Below, piece after piece: positions 8,652 to 17,782 of a DNA stretch of 64,000 nucleotides. The notes under the pieces were generated by a model, which made no database searches, had not been told where the DNA came from, and saw nothing but the letters and a program-made list of their open reading frames with translations. A program made the position numbers and the translations under genes. The stretch is from Granulicella mallensis (lineage in GTDB: Bacteria; Acidobacteriota; Terriglobia; Terriglobales; Acidobacteriaceae), in assembly GCF_014203225.1 (NCBI RefSeq), contig NZ_JACHIO010000008.1, forward strand, positions 62,001 to 126,000, read 5' to 3'. Every line of letters starts with the position of its first letter. Positions within the stretch are counted from its first letter, which is position 1.

Positions 8652-9098
8652 ATGCGCATTTCCAAATTTCTCAGTTTGCTCATTCTTGCTGCTGGATTTT
8701 TGTTCGTCAGCAGCGCTAAAACACCGGCTCAGGTTTCAGTGGATATCGGTGTAGCCCCGGTTTGCCCCTACGGATACTTCGACTACGCTCCGTATGACTG
8801 TGCTCCCTACGGTTACTACGGCCCGGATTGGTTCACCGGCGGCATCTTCATAGGAGCCGGCCCGTGGTTCCACGGTCATCGTGGTTTCTACGGCCACGTC
8901 GATAACCGCTTCGATCCTCGGAATGGCTATCATGGCCCGCTGCCAGGCCGCGGCGAGTCGGCGTTCAACCACTTCCACGCGAACGAGGCACGGGACGGAC
9001 AAGGCCACATCGGCAATGCCGGTCATGATGCAGGCGGCGAACACGCTGGCGGATTCCAGCGTGGCGGTGGTGGCCATGGTGGCGGCGGTCACCGCTAG
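8652..9098 (+). CDS. Small secreted Gly/His/Tyr-rich protein
   Basis: Encodes 148 residues. The start has GAGGTGAAAC upstream. A signal peptide is clear (LSLLILAAGFLFVSSAKTPAQ), with cleavage probably near residue 27. The mature part is rich in Tyr/Pro/Gly at its N-terminus (CPYGYFDYAPYDCAPYGYYG) and ends in a low-complexity tail of Gly and His. Such His/Gly-rich exported proteins are common in Acidobacteria and may bind metals, but no function is known. It is transcribed divergently from the sigma factor and is monocistronic, ending at a hairpin around 9163-9200. Confidence 0.8.
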   Translation: MRISKFLSLLILAAGFLFVSSAKTPAQVSVDIGVAPVCPYGYFDYAPYDCAPYGYYGPDWFTGGIFIGAGPWFHGHRGFYGHVDNRFDPRNGYHGPLPGRGESAFNHFHANEARDGQGHIGNAGHDAGGEHAGGFQRGGGGHGGGGHR

Positions 9099-9162
9099 AT
9101 CGTATTCAACGCTGTCGTGACAGCAAACGTACAGGACCAAGCCACATCGTTTAAATATGAGG

Positions 9163-9200
9163 AAAGGCAGGGCTGATCGATAGCTCTGCCTTTCTTCTTT
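9163..9200 (+). terminator. Rho-independent terminator
   Basis: AAAGGCAGGGCT pairs with AGCTCTGCCTTT (one mismatch) around a 7-nt loop, followed by a T-rich tail. It ends the small secreted protein gene. Confidence 0.75.
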
Positions 9201-9261
9201 GGAGGATGTTTCTCTTGAGGCAGCCTGTATGGAACATTTTCAGCCCTAGTGTGATGTAAGG

Positions 9262-9374
9262 ATGATGATCTGTTCAGCACAGCGCGAAGCGCGTTTCCTG
9301 ATGCTTCAGCGTCATGGTTTGCGCTTCGCGCTAGCTATAAGGTAACCCTGGTTCTTCAACGAACTAAACACTCA
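9262..9374. repeat. Short, internally deleted nested-palindrome element
   Basis: Contains only the outer palindromes of the long family: GCGCGAAGCGC, CTGATGCTTCAGCGTCA and GCGCTTCGCGC. The right end at 9352-9374 is identical to the right terminal repeat of the copy at 1202-1510. The GGAGGGAGCCGTAGCC core is absent. Confidence 0.75.
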
Positions 9375-9379
9375 GCACA

Positions 9380-11311
9380 CTAATGGCACGCCGCAATTAG
9401 AACATCGTCGCTGCCCATCTGCAGCTTCAACTGCTGCCCGTCGACCTCGACCGTCGATGTTCCCTCGCCAAGCTCTGTTTTTCCAACCCGGCATCCCGAA
9501 GCCCAGGTCTGAGTCAGATCGATTGCCAGCGTATCCGTTTTGGAACCGCGATGCACGGCGACTAACATCCGCCGCTCGTCCGCTGCAGCGCTGCAACCTG
9601 GGGTAGCTGCGTGGGAGCTATCGCGCAAAAAGACCAGCCAGTCCTCTTTGCTGCTCAATACCTGCAGTCCCCCACAAGTCAGCGCTGCGTGGTCGTGCCG
9701 AAGAGCCATAAGCCGCGAGACCCAGTCGAACATCGCCGCTTGTTCGGGAGAGCGTACCTCCGCAACAAAAGCACTCGCGTTGGCCCCGGGGAAGCCTCCG
9801 GGAAAATCCTTGCGATTATCCGGATCGTCGCCGCCTTTCATCTCGATCTCGTCGCCATAGTAGAGCTGAGGCATGCCGCGTAAGGTAGCCAGCAGGCCAA
9901 AGGCAAGATGGAGCCCACCGGGACTTGCTCCTGGCTCAGATAGAAACCGCTTCGTGTCATGATTCCCGATAAACGTCACCAGGCGCTCCGGGTGGGCGTA
10001 CAGCCCATCCGACTGAAGTACATCGGCAATGGCGGTCATCGGTTCATGGTGCGTGAGCGCCGCACGCAAGGCGAAGTACATCGGATAGTCGAAGGGAGTA
10101 TAGAGCAGCGTGTCATAGGTCCCATCGCTACCCGCATGAGCTCTTCCGCCTGCAAAGAAGCTGGTAAGGTGTGGGTCCTTGTTGAAGACCTCTCCGACTT
10201 CCGTCAGGTGAGGATAAAACGCCTGTAACTGCTCGTTGTAGTTATGCCAGAAGCTGCGCGGAACATAGGGGAAGGTATCAATGCGCAGACCGTCCAACCC
10301 TGCCGATTCGATCCACCAGACAGCATTTTGCGTCAGGTACTGCGCGACGAGCGGGTTGTCCTGATTCAGGTCAGGCAGAATATCGGCGAACCAACCATTG
10401 AGCAGCACGTTGCGCCGTGCAGCACTGGCGGCCGGATCGGTAACGCTCGCGAAGTCATCGTCTACTTTGATGTGGGAGGCAGCCGTTCCGTGAAACCAGT
10501 CTGGGGTTGGAGAATCTTTCACCCAGGGATGAGCGGGTCCCACATGATTCGGCACGGTGTCCAGCACGACTTTCATCCCGCGCGCATGGGCTGCAGCTAC
10601 GAGCGCTCTGTAGTCCTCCATGCTGCCGAAATGCGGGTCGACAGCATACATGTCGGTCGCGCTATAACCGTGATAACTCTGTCCGGACTGCGCAGCGCTG
10701 TTATCGTAAAGCGGCGTCGTCCACAACGTTGTAACGCCTAGCTGCTGTAAATAATCAAGGTGTTCCTGGATACCGCGTAGGTCGCCACCATGATACGAAC
10801 GGCTAAGGCTGCGGTCGTCCGGATCGCGGAAGTTGGAAAGCTTATCGTTCGCCTTGTCTCCATCTGCAAATCGGTCGGGCATGATGAGGTACATCACATC
10901 CGAAGAGTTGAACCCCTTGGGTTGATCCGCCGCACTTCGCCGTGCCGAAAGCGCATACGGCACAGACGTGCTGCCATGCGTGTTCGTTGCCACGACTTCG
11001 AGCGTACCCGGCTGTGCGGTCGCGGTTACAAAGGTGAGAAACGCCCAATGCCCATTCGGAGAGATCGTCTGTTCCGTGAGCCGGGCAGAAGTATTGTGCA
11101 AAGTAAAGGTCGTGTTCTCCAGGTGCTCCCCGTGAACTAACAAGAGCGAGTCGGGAACTCGTGTAAACCAGTTCGGCGGATCTATTTTTGTAATGACTGG
11201 CTTTGCACTTTGCGCAAAGCTGACAGAAGAACAACAAGCCAGAAACAGCGTCACGACATACAGAGTACGAATAAATATTTGCAGGTTCGTTTTGTGCTCG
11301 TGACGGTACAT
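9380..11311 (-). CDS. Secreted GH13 alpha-amylase / cyclomaltodextrinase-like enzyme
   Basis: About 643 residues. The ATG at 11311 has GAAGGG about 10 nt upstream. A signal peptide (TLYVVTLFLACCSSVSFAQ) is followed by an N-terminal Ig-like domain, a GH13 (beta/alpha)8 barrel and a short C-terminal beta domain. The four conserved regions are visible: VVLDTVPNH, GLDGLRIDTF (Asp nucleophile), EVGEVF (Glu acid/base) and FIGNHD (Asp transition-state stabiliser). The N-terminal domain and architecture match neopullulanase/cyclomaltodextrinases such as SusA, which cleave maltodextrins in the periplasm. It lies downstream of a TonB-dependent receptor gene and near a GH31 glucosidase, forming a maltodextrin locus. 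Confidence 0.92.
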   Translation of the reverse strand: MYRHEHKTNLQIFIRTLYVVTLFLACCSSVSFAQSAKPVITKIDPPNWFTRVPDSLLLVHGEHLENTTFTLHNTSARLTEQTISPNGHWAFLTFVTATAQPGTLEVVATNTHGSTSVPYALSARRSAADQPKGFNSSDVMYLIMPDRFADGDKANDKLSNFRDPDDRSLSRSYHGGDLRGIQEHLDYLQQLGVTTLWTTPLYDNSAAQSGQSYHGYSATDMYAVDPHFGSMEDYRALVAAAHARGMKVVLDTVPNHVGPAHPWVKDSPTPDWFHGTAASHIKVDDDFASVTDPAASAARRNVLLNGWFADILPDLNQDNPLVAQYLTQNAVWWIESAGLDGLRIDTFPYVPRSFWHNYNEQLQAFYPHLTEVGEVFNKDPHLTSFFAGGRAHAGSDGTYDTLLYTPFDYPMYFALRAALTHHEPMTAIADVLQSDGLYAHPERLVTFIGNHDTKRFLSEPGASPGGLHLAFGLLATLRGMPQLYYGDEIEMKGGDDPDNRKDFPGGFPGANASAFVAEVRSPEQAAMFDWVSRLMALRHDHAALTCGGLQVLSSKEDWLVFLRDSSHAATPGCSAAADERRMLVAVHRGSKTDTLAIDLTQTWASGCRVGKTELGEGTSTVEVDGQQLKLQMGSDDVLIAACH

Positions 11312-11349
11312 AGACTTCAACCCTTCTTGAGATTCAGATCAGTTGTCAG

Positions 11350-11391
11350 AAAGAAAGCCGCCGCATGACTGAGGTAAGCCATACGGCGGCA
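11350..11391 (-). terminator. Terminator or attenuator between receptor and amylase genes
   Basis: GCCGCCG (11357-11363) pairs with CGGCGGC (11384-11390); on the minus strand the hairpin is followed by a T-rich tract. It should reduce amylase expression relative to the receptor, or end the receptor transcript. Confidence 0.65.
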
Positions 11392-11406
11392 GGGTTGCAA
11401 CGAACG

Positions 11407-14400
11407 TTAGAACGTGACCCGGTAAGCCAGTTCTACCTCACGAGCACTGCGGAATCGGACGGTGTTGATCGTGACATTGCTATCGACAGCGTCGATTAGA
11501 TTGCTGTTGGAGTAATCGGCAACGGGATTGCCGAATTGCGGATGGTTGAAGAGGTTATAGGCCTGCCCGCGAAGCTGCGATGTCACACGCCCGGCAATAG
11601 GAATGTCCTTGAAGACGGAAAGACCTGTTGTGTTGTAGCCAGGACCGTAGAACTGATTACGCCCGACGGTTCCAACACGAGAGTAGACACCTGCAGTATT
11701 CAAAGGCGGTGCCGCAAAGGCAGATTTATTGAGATAGGTAAAGCCTGAACCCGTAACATTGGAAAAGTTCTTGATCAGACCGGTATGGGGAATACCGACT
11801 AAGTCCGGCCGGACGATCACGCTATCCGTCGGACTGCCCGGAGCGACGATATCAAAGGGTGTGCCTGAACCGATGCTGACAAACGGGCTGAACTGCCAGC
11901 CTCCAACCAGATAGTTCAAGCCTTTGTTGATGCTGGCGCCGTAACGCCGTCCGCGACCATAAGGAACTTCAATCAGCGCTGAGAAGGTCGCCGCGTGGCG
12001 TTGGTCGTCATCAGCATTTCCATGGTTCATACGGAGCTGTGGCCCCGCAGCGGTAATAGGAACAGGCGACTGATTTCCCCCCGCATAGGCGTCGGGAACA
12101 TTATCGGTATTGTGCGACCAGGTATAGGCAGCCGTTACCTGAAGCCCATTCGAAAGCCTGCGATTAAGACTGGTCTGCAGGCCGTTATAGTGCGACGCCC
12201 CTTCAAACAGATTCTCTGTCACATTGAGGCCCTGGGCATGGAAGAACTGAGTACCGGTTCCGAGTTGCGGACCGCTGTAGTTCAACGATGCAAGCAGGTG
12301 ATCCGATTTTGTGCCGACATACGAGATCGTGACCGTAGTGTTATTGGCTATCTGCTGCTGCAACGACAAGTTGTATTGCTGGATAGCTGGGATGTGGCTG
12401 TTTACGGGGTAAGAGATAACATTGGCATTTGTAGGTGCCGCCTCGTTGATCACGTTTCCAGGAGCCGGAAGCGGAGTCGTGGCCAAGGTGCTGTTGTTGA
12501 CCGCATAGGGTCCAGGAGTGGAAGTATTCGGCATCATCGTGCTTGTCTGGCCGGAGAGCGTAATGCGATACCCCGCATAGTCGCTATAGGCCGAAGAGCC
12601 GTTGAAGTCCGGGTTGTTGTTCAACTCGTTGCTGACGCCGCCACGGTCAAGAAAGTAGTAGATGCCAAAGCCGCCGCGCAGTGCGGTCTTTCCATTGCCG
12701 TACGCATCCCAGGCAAAGCCGAGGCGTGGAGCAAAGTTTGTCTTGGGTGTGTTGATCAGCGAGCGGGAGTTACCATTCTTGCCGGCAACATCGAGTTCTC
12801 CTGTTGCGATATTAAAGTTGGACTGCTGGTTATTGACCTCGTACGGGAAGTTGTACAAGTCATACCTCAAACCTATGTTCAAGGTAAGACGAGGAATCAC
12901 CTTCCAGTCGTCCTGGACAAAATAACCCATCTCATAGGTGCGTGTGTCGAAGAACCCACTGGAGTTACCCAGAGTGTAGGTATTGACGAAACCTGCCAGC
13001 ACCTCCGCGGTATCAAAACCGGTATAGTCGCTACCGGTGCCCTGGTAGTTGAAGAAGCCCTTAGCATTGTTTCCCTGGGTAAAGTCAACGTGCCGGAAGA
13101 GAACATTTCCTCCGAACTTCAAGGCATGCTTGCCGAGATTCAGGCTGACTGTGTCGAGGTACTGGTACGAGTGCTGCGGTACTTCGTACGCTCCGCCGTC
13201 GCCAGTGTAGGAGAGGTTTGTATTATTTCCTCCGATGAGCGCGCCGCCACCAAGAAGGGAGTTCCGATTGGCATTCACGATGCCGAGGTTTTGCGAGAAG
13301 GGCTCGCCCTCAAAGGGAGGAATATAGCCATAGAAGGGGCGGCTATATCCAAAGCGGAATTCGTTGACCAGGTTGGGCGTGAAGATGTGCGTTTCGCCCG
13401 TTGCGATACCGCGAGGATGCGTGTTGTTTTCGCCTGCTCCAAAGCCCGACGGCACACCAACCACGGTGATTGTCTTGTTGTCGTTGTCCTGCCCATAGCT
13501 ATAGCGCACGAACATGACATCGCGGGATTTCAGATGATAGTCAAGACGAGCATCGAAGTCGTTGTATTGATTTACGATCTGCGACTGATGCGCGTAGTTA
13601 TCCAGCACATTGCTCGTCGGCGCGCGATTGGGCGCCGGAAACGCCTTCAGATACGCGAGACCTACGCTGTTGAGACGGTTCGTGGGAATGACGTTAGGAG
13701 CAGCCAGAGTACCGAACTGCGCGCATGTCAGTGGATCGAAGATAGCTCCATTGTCTACAGAGGCATTCAGCGCCGATGTGCTGTTGACCTTGACGCCATG
13801 CACGGTAGTGAAGTTGGTGCAGCCTGTCGGATCGAAGCTACCGAGGCCGTTATAGGGAACGCTGGTCAGCCCACTGCCGAGCAGTTCGGAGAAGTCGCCT
13901 GACTCCATCTTGGCCGTGGGAACGGTGTTGATCGTCGCACCGCCATTGGGAATGGCTTCCCGAAGACCCTGGTAGTCAAAAAAGAGGAAGAGGTTGTTCT
14001 TCAGGATCGGCCCACCGATCGAAGCACCAAACTGATTGCGATGAAAGTGGGCCTCGGGAATGTCGGGGCTGAAGTAGTTTTCGCTGGCTCCGCCCAAGGC
14101 GATGTCGCGATAGAAGGCAAACGCCGAACCATGGAACTGATTCGTTCCGCTCTTGATAGCAGCCTGAATAATGACGCCGCCTGCACGGCCGAACTCTGCC
14201 GGAGCCAGGGAGTTCGTCACACGAAACTCGCTCATGGCTTCTACCGGCGGAAAGAAGTTGATGGTATTGACCAGGGCTTCGTTGTTATCCAGGCCATCCA
14301 GGATGAAGTTGTTGGCCTGCGGACGAAGACCGTTGGCCGACAGCGAAGCGCCGCCGGTATCGTTGTAGCGTAGCGTCTCCGTATTGCTGGCGGTACCCGA

Positions 14401-14940
14401 GGCCTGGTTGCCATAAGCACCACGGGTTACACCGGGAACCAGCAGCGCGAGCTGGGTAAAGTTGCGGCCATTGAGCGGCAGATCGGTCAACTGCCGGTCA
14501 TTGATTACCGTTCCGGTCTCTGAACTCTGGGTCTGGACGATGGGAGCTGCGTCCGTTACTTCAACGGTCGTCGAGGTAGCACCCACCGTGAGCTTGAAGT
14601 CGAGTTCCTGAACCTGAGAGACATCCAGGGAGAAGGACTGCACAACGGATGAGAATCCATTGGCCTTGACCTCCACGCGATACTTACCCGGGAGCAGCGC
14701 ATTCACGGTAAAGTTGCCGTCACCCCCTGAAGTAACCACCCGGACAGCGTTGTTCTGCAGGTTGGTAACGGTGATGGCTGCTCCGGGGATTGCTGCGCCG
14801 CTTGGGTCAGTCGCGGAACCAGTGATACGTCCGGTATCGGTCTGTGCCTGCAGGCCGGACCAGCCCGCCAATAGACATATTACGAGGAGTGCGCGGAATA
14901 TGATTTTCCCCGTCGAACTCGATCCAAAGTTTCCTTGCAT
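11407..14940 (-). CDS. TonB-dependent receptor, Oar-like, of the maltodextrin locus
   Basis: About 1177 residues. The ATG at 14940 is preceded by TTGGAGG; the longer open frame upstream has no such site. A signal peptide ends near LQAQ. A carboxypeptidase-regulatory-like domain (about 35-120; DPSGAAIPGAAITVTN) is followed by a plug (LPLNGRNFTQL, NNFILDGLDNNE) and a long beta-barrel ending in an aromatic residue (ELAYRVTF), as expected for an outer-membrane barrel. Such proteins take up polymers or oligosaccharides using TonB energy. Between an amylase gene and a divergent regulator gene, maltodextrin is the likely substrate (inference). Confidence 0.9.
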   Translation of the reverse strand: MQGNFGSSSTGKIIFRALLVICLLAGWSGLQAQTDTGRITGSATDPSGAAIPGAAITVTNLQNNAVRVVTSGGDGNFTVNALLPGKYRVEVKANGFSSVVQSFSLDVSQVQELDFKLTVGATSTTVEVTDAAPIVQTQSSETGTVINDRQLTDLPLNGRNFTQLALLVPGVTRGAYGNQASGTASNTETLRYNDTGGASLSANGLRPQANNFILDGLDNNEALVNTINFFPPVEAMSEFRVTNSLAPAEFGRAGGVIIQAAIKSGTNQFHGSAFAFYRDIALGGASENYFSPDIPEAHFHRNQFGASIGGPILKNNLFLFFDYQGLREAIPNGGATINTVPTAKMESGDFSELLGSGLTSVPYNGLGSFDPTGCTNFTTVHGVKVNSTSALNASVDNGAIFDPLTCAQFGTLAAPNVIPTNRLNSVGLAYLKAFPAPNRAPTSNVLDNYAHQSQIVNQYNDFDARLDYHLKSRDVMFVRYSYGQDNDNKTITVVGVPSGFGAGENNTHPRGIATGETHIFTPNLVNEFRFGYSRPFYGYIPPFEGEPFSQNLGIVNANRNSLLGGGALIGGNNTNLSYTGDGGAYEVPQHSYQYLDTVSLNLGKHALKFGGNVLFRHVDFTQGNNAKGFFNYQGTGSDYTGFDTAEVLAGFVNTYTLGNSSGFFDTRTYEMGYFVQDDWKVIPRLTLNIGLRYDLYNFPYEVNNQQSNFNIATGELDVAGKNGNSRSLINTPKTNFAPRLGFAWDAYGNGKTALRGGFGIYYFLDRGGVSNELNNNPDFNGSSAYSDYAGYRITLSGQTSTMMPNTSTPGPYAVNNSTLATTPLPAPGNVINEAAPTNANVISYPVNSHIPAIQQYNLSLQQQIANNTTVTISYVGTKSDHLLASLNYSGPQLGTGTQFFHAQGLNVTENLFEGASHYNGLQTSLNRRLSNGLQVTAAYTWSHNTDNVPDAYAGGNQSPVPITAAGPQLRMNHGNADDDQRHAATFSALIEVPYGRGRRYGASINKGLNYLVGGWQFSPFVSIGSGTPFDIVAPGSPTDSVIVRPDLVGIPHTGLIKNFSNVTGSGFTYLNKSAFAAPPLNTAGVYSRVGTVGRNQFYGPGYNTTGLSVFKDIPIAGRVTSQLRGQAYNLFNHPQFGNPVADYSNSNLIDAVDSNVTINTVRFRSAREVELAYRVTF

Positions 14941-15158
14941 AGTAATGCCTCCAAAACGCTCTAAATCCTGCATGTCTTGCACCATCTCTGGCGCGACGCT
15001 ATGGACTGTCAAGCTACGTCGCACACCTTGGAAGATTCCTTCCCATCAGCGCAATCCTTTCGCGTCCCTTTGTCTTTCAATTTTTCATCCACAACTAAAC
15101 TATCTGCAATCAATTATTTGAACCCGGTTAATCATCCGGTAACAAGGGTGGGTCCGGG

Positions 15159-17393
15159 ATGATAAAGTCTATGACGCACCTGTTTCATATCCCAATGCAA
15201 ACCCCGATTGCCAATTCGAGACTTACCTTCGGACTCTATGAAGTCGATCTTCAGGCGGGGGAACTTTGGAAAGCAGGCTTTCGCATCAAGCTGCAGGGAC
15301 AGCCCTTTAAAGTCCTGACGGCACTTCTTGAACGGCCAGGCCAGGTCATTACCCGTGAGGAACTTCAGCTTCGGCTTTGGGGAAAAGATACGGTCGTCGA
15401 TTTCGACCACTCGCTGGGCACAGCTATTAATAAGATCCGCGAAGCCCTGGGCGACTCCGCCGAAAATCCCCGCTTCATTGAAACGCTCGCGAGGCGGGGT
15501 TACCGATTCATCGCGCCTGTCGGCTATGTACCAGTAGAGGGGACGCCCCCACCTGTCTCCGAACCGGATAAAGAAGCTGCAGCTACTGAAAGCGCGGCCC
15601 CGGCTTTAGCTGCCATCGGAGTTCAGGCAGATTCCCGCGCTTCGGTTGTTGTTCCGGTGATTCAAACCTCCACCGCGCGGCCCCTCTGGTGGGCGATCGC
15701 TGCTGTGGCTCTCGTTTCGGTGGCAGTAGCCGGATACCTCGCAGGCACCTCCCGAGCTACGACGGCCCCACCCCACATTACGCAGATCACCCACGACGGC
15801 CACCTGGCTCCCAGCGTCAACACCATAGAAAATCACATGGCAAGCGCAACAGACGGCGTTCGTTTGTTTGCTCCCACATTAGAAAGCGGCCATGCAGGGT
15901 TGGCTGCCGTGTCTCTCTCGGGAGGCTCGGTCACCCCCATGAGCATTCCGCCCGAGGTAGCGAGTCCAGCGCTGGGGAACATCTCTCCCGATGGCTCTCA
16001 GTTGTTACTGCGCGACCATCTCTCGCCGGAGTCCGAGCAACCGCTCTGGATAGTTCCCACGCTCGGCGGTTCGGCCCTGCGCGTGGGGAATATCCTGGCC
16101 CACGACGCTACCTGGATGCCCGACGGCAAAGAGATTCTCTACGCCATCGGCAACGATCTTTACCTGACCCACCTGACCGGCAACAAGCCTGAACTCTATG
16201 CCTCGCTTCCAGGCCGCGCCTTTTGGCTGCGCTGGGAGCCGAACGGCAAGCTGCTTCGGTTCAGCATGATCGACCCCATCTCGCACACGCTCTCGCTCTG
16301 GCAACTGGCCGCGTCCGATCGCAAGCCGGAGCCCGTGCTCGCAGGATTCAGCAACCCCTCGTCCGAGTGCTGCGGGGTCTGGGCCAATGGGGGACGCACC
16401 TTCGTCTTTCAGTCCTCGCACGGCGGAAATACCGATCTCTGGAAGCTCTCGGGCGAATCGACAAAGAACCCAGTGCGCCTGACCGATGGGCCGCTCGAGT
16501 TCCAGTCTCCCGTGGCCGCTCCCAACGGCAGCCGCGTCTTCTTCCTGGGAGTCGATGCGCGCTCGGAGCTTGAACGTGTGACTCCCAGTGGCGAGCTCGT
16601 TCCCGAAAAAGGCTTCCTCTCCTCAGCGGTTCGGGTCGACTACACCCGCGACGGCAAATGGGTCGCCTGGACCGACAGCGCCGGTCAACTCTGGAGAGCC
16701 AACGCAAGCGGTGAAGAGAAGCTGTTGCTTACCCCCGACACCTTCGATGTCTTCCTGGCCCACTGGTCGCCGGATGGCTCACGACTCGCCCTGATGGCGC
16801 GCGAGCCCGGCAAGGCATGGCAGATCTACCTGGTCGGCGCAAACGGTAACGATCTCGCGCCGCTCCTGCAGGAATCGCGCAACGCCGCCGACCCCTCCTG
16901 GTCGCCCGACGGGCAGTCGCTTGTCTTTGGCCGCATCAACGACGCGATGGGCAAGGAAAATGCCTCTCGCACACTGCATATCTTTCACCTGAAGACGAAC
17001 CAGATGGAGCAGGTCCCTGCCTCGGAGGGGCTCTTCAGCCCGCGCTGGTCCCCGGACGGTCACTACATTGCCGCGCTTACGCTCGATCAGCGGCAGGTCA
17101 AGCTTTACGACGTTGCGGATCATACATGGAAGGCGCTCTCCGTTCCCTCCGGCGCCGACCCGGTCTGGGCATCCGACAGCCGCTCGCTCTACGTGCATGG
17201 CTCGCTCGTTCCGGCACAGCCTATCTACCGCGTCAGCATCCCCGATGGCCACGTGCAGGAGATCGTCCGCCTAGCCGACTCGCGAGAAAACGATGCGGTT
17301 GATTACGTCTTCGGCGGCCTGACTCAGGACAACACCCCCCTGATCCGCGCTCGAATCTTTGCCGGAAACTTCTACTCGCTCGATCTGAAGTAA
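15159..17393 (+). CDS. CadC-like winged-helix regulator with TolB-type beta-propeller sensor
   Basis: Up to 744 residues. An OmpR/PhoB-type winged helix spans about 22-121 (EELQLRLWGKDTVVDFDHSL; RRGYRFIAPV). A Pro/Ala linker leads to one transmembrane helix at about 177-195, then PD40/TolB-like propeller repeats (WSPDGSRLALMAR, WSPDGQSLVFGR, WSPDGHYIAALT). This ToxR/CadC plan puts DNA binding inside and sensing outside the inner membrane. Start candidates are 15159, 15171 and 15195; the first is given. It is divergent from the receptor gene over a 218-bp region and upstream of the GH31 glucosidase, so it is the likely regulator of this locus. Confidence 0.9.
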   Translation: MIKSMTHLFHIPMQTPIANSRLTFGLYEVDLQAGELWKAGFRIKLQGQPFKVLTALLERPGQVITREELQLRLWGKDTVVDFDHSLGTAINKIREALGDSAENPRFIETLARRGYRFIAPVGYVPVEGTPPPVSEPDKEAAATESAAPALAAIGVQADSRASVVVPVIQTSTARPLWWAIAAVALVSVAVAGYLAGTSRATTAPPHITQITHDGHLAPSVNTIENHMASATDGVRLFAPTLESGHAGLAAVSLSGGSVTPMSIPPEVASPALGNISPDGSQLLLRDHLSPESEQPLWIVPTLGGSALRVGNILAHDATWMPDGKEILYAIGNDLYLTHLTGNKPELYASLPGRAFWLRWEPNGKLLRFSMIDPISHTLSLWQLAASDRKPEPVLAGFSNPSSECCGVWANGGRTFVFQSSHGGNTDLWKLSGESTKNPVRLTDGPLEFQSPVAAPNGSRVFFLGVDARSELERVTPSGELVPEKGFLSSAVRVDYTRDGKWVAWTDSAGQLWRANASGEEKLLLTPDTFDVFLAHWSPDGSRLALMAREPGKAWQIYLVGANGNDLAPLLQESRNAADPSWSPDGQSLVFGRINDAMGKENASRTLHIFHLKTNQMEQVPASEGLFSPRWSPDGHYIAALTLDQRQVKLYDVADHTWKALSVPSGADPVWASDSRSLYVHGSLVPAQPIYRVSIPDGHVQEIVRLADSRENDAVDYVFGGLTQDNTPLIRARIFAGNFYSLDLK

Positions 17394-17457
17394 TCCTGCC
17401 AGCCCTTTTCACTGTCTTTGAAGTAGAGCCGAGCAAAGGACAAAATCACCCAGGAAT

Positions 17458-17608
17458 TGTCATCTCGACCGGAGTCTCGCGGCTTTATGCGAGGCGCAGC
17501 GGAGAGAGATGCAGCTTGTTCCGGTTGGCGATAGTGCCTGCATAGGCAAACTGCAGGTCTCTCCACTCCGCATGACGATAAAGCCATCATGCTCCGGTCG
17601 AGATGACA
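17458..17608. repeat. 151-bp palindromic extragenic element
   Basis: A perfect 17-bp inverted repeat, TGTCATCTCGACCGGAG at 17458-17474 and its complement at 17592-17608. Inner arms also pair (GGCTTTATGCG against ATAAAGCC; GGAGAGA against TCTCTCC). It occupies the 388-bp gap between the regulator and glucosidase genes. No coding sequence is seen. Confidence 0.75.
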
Positions 17609-17782
17609 CGGTATGGGGGACGCAATACCCGTCCCGTAGACATCCGTAGGCAAGCACATTGAAAGGTCAGGGCCTCGAAGGGCTTAATCTATCCCCCTAA
17701 CCCACTGATCCTAAAACGCTTACCTGTTGACTCAAAAATGAGTAACTGAGGGAGAACCTTGCATTGCAGTGATCCACGACGA

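Noticed and set aside
11995-13902. A 635-aa open frame on the plus strand
   Set aside because: It is antisense to the TonB receptor gene, has no domain and only reflects codon bias of the real gene.
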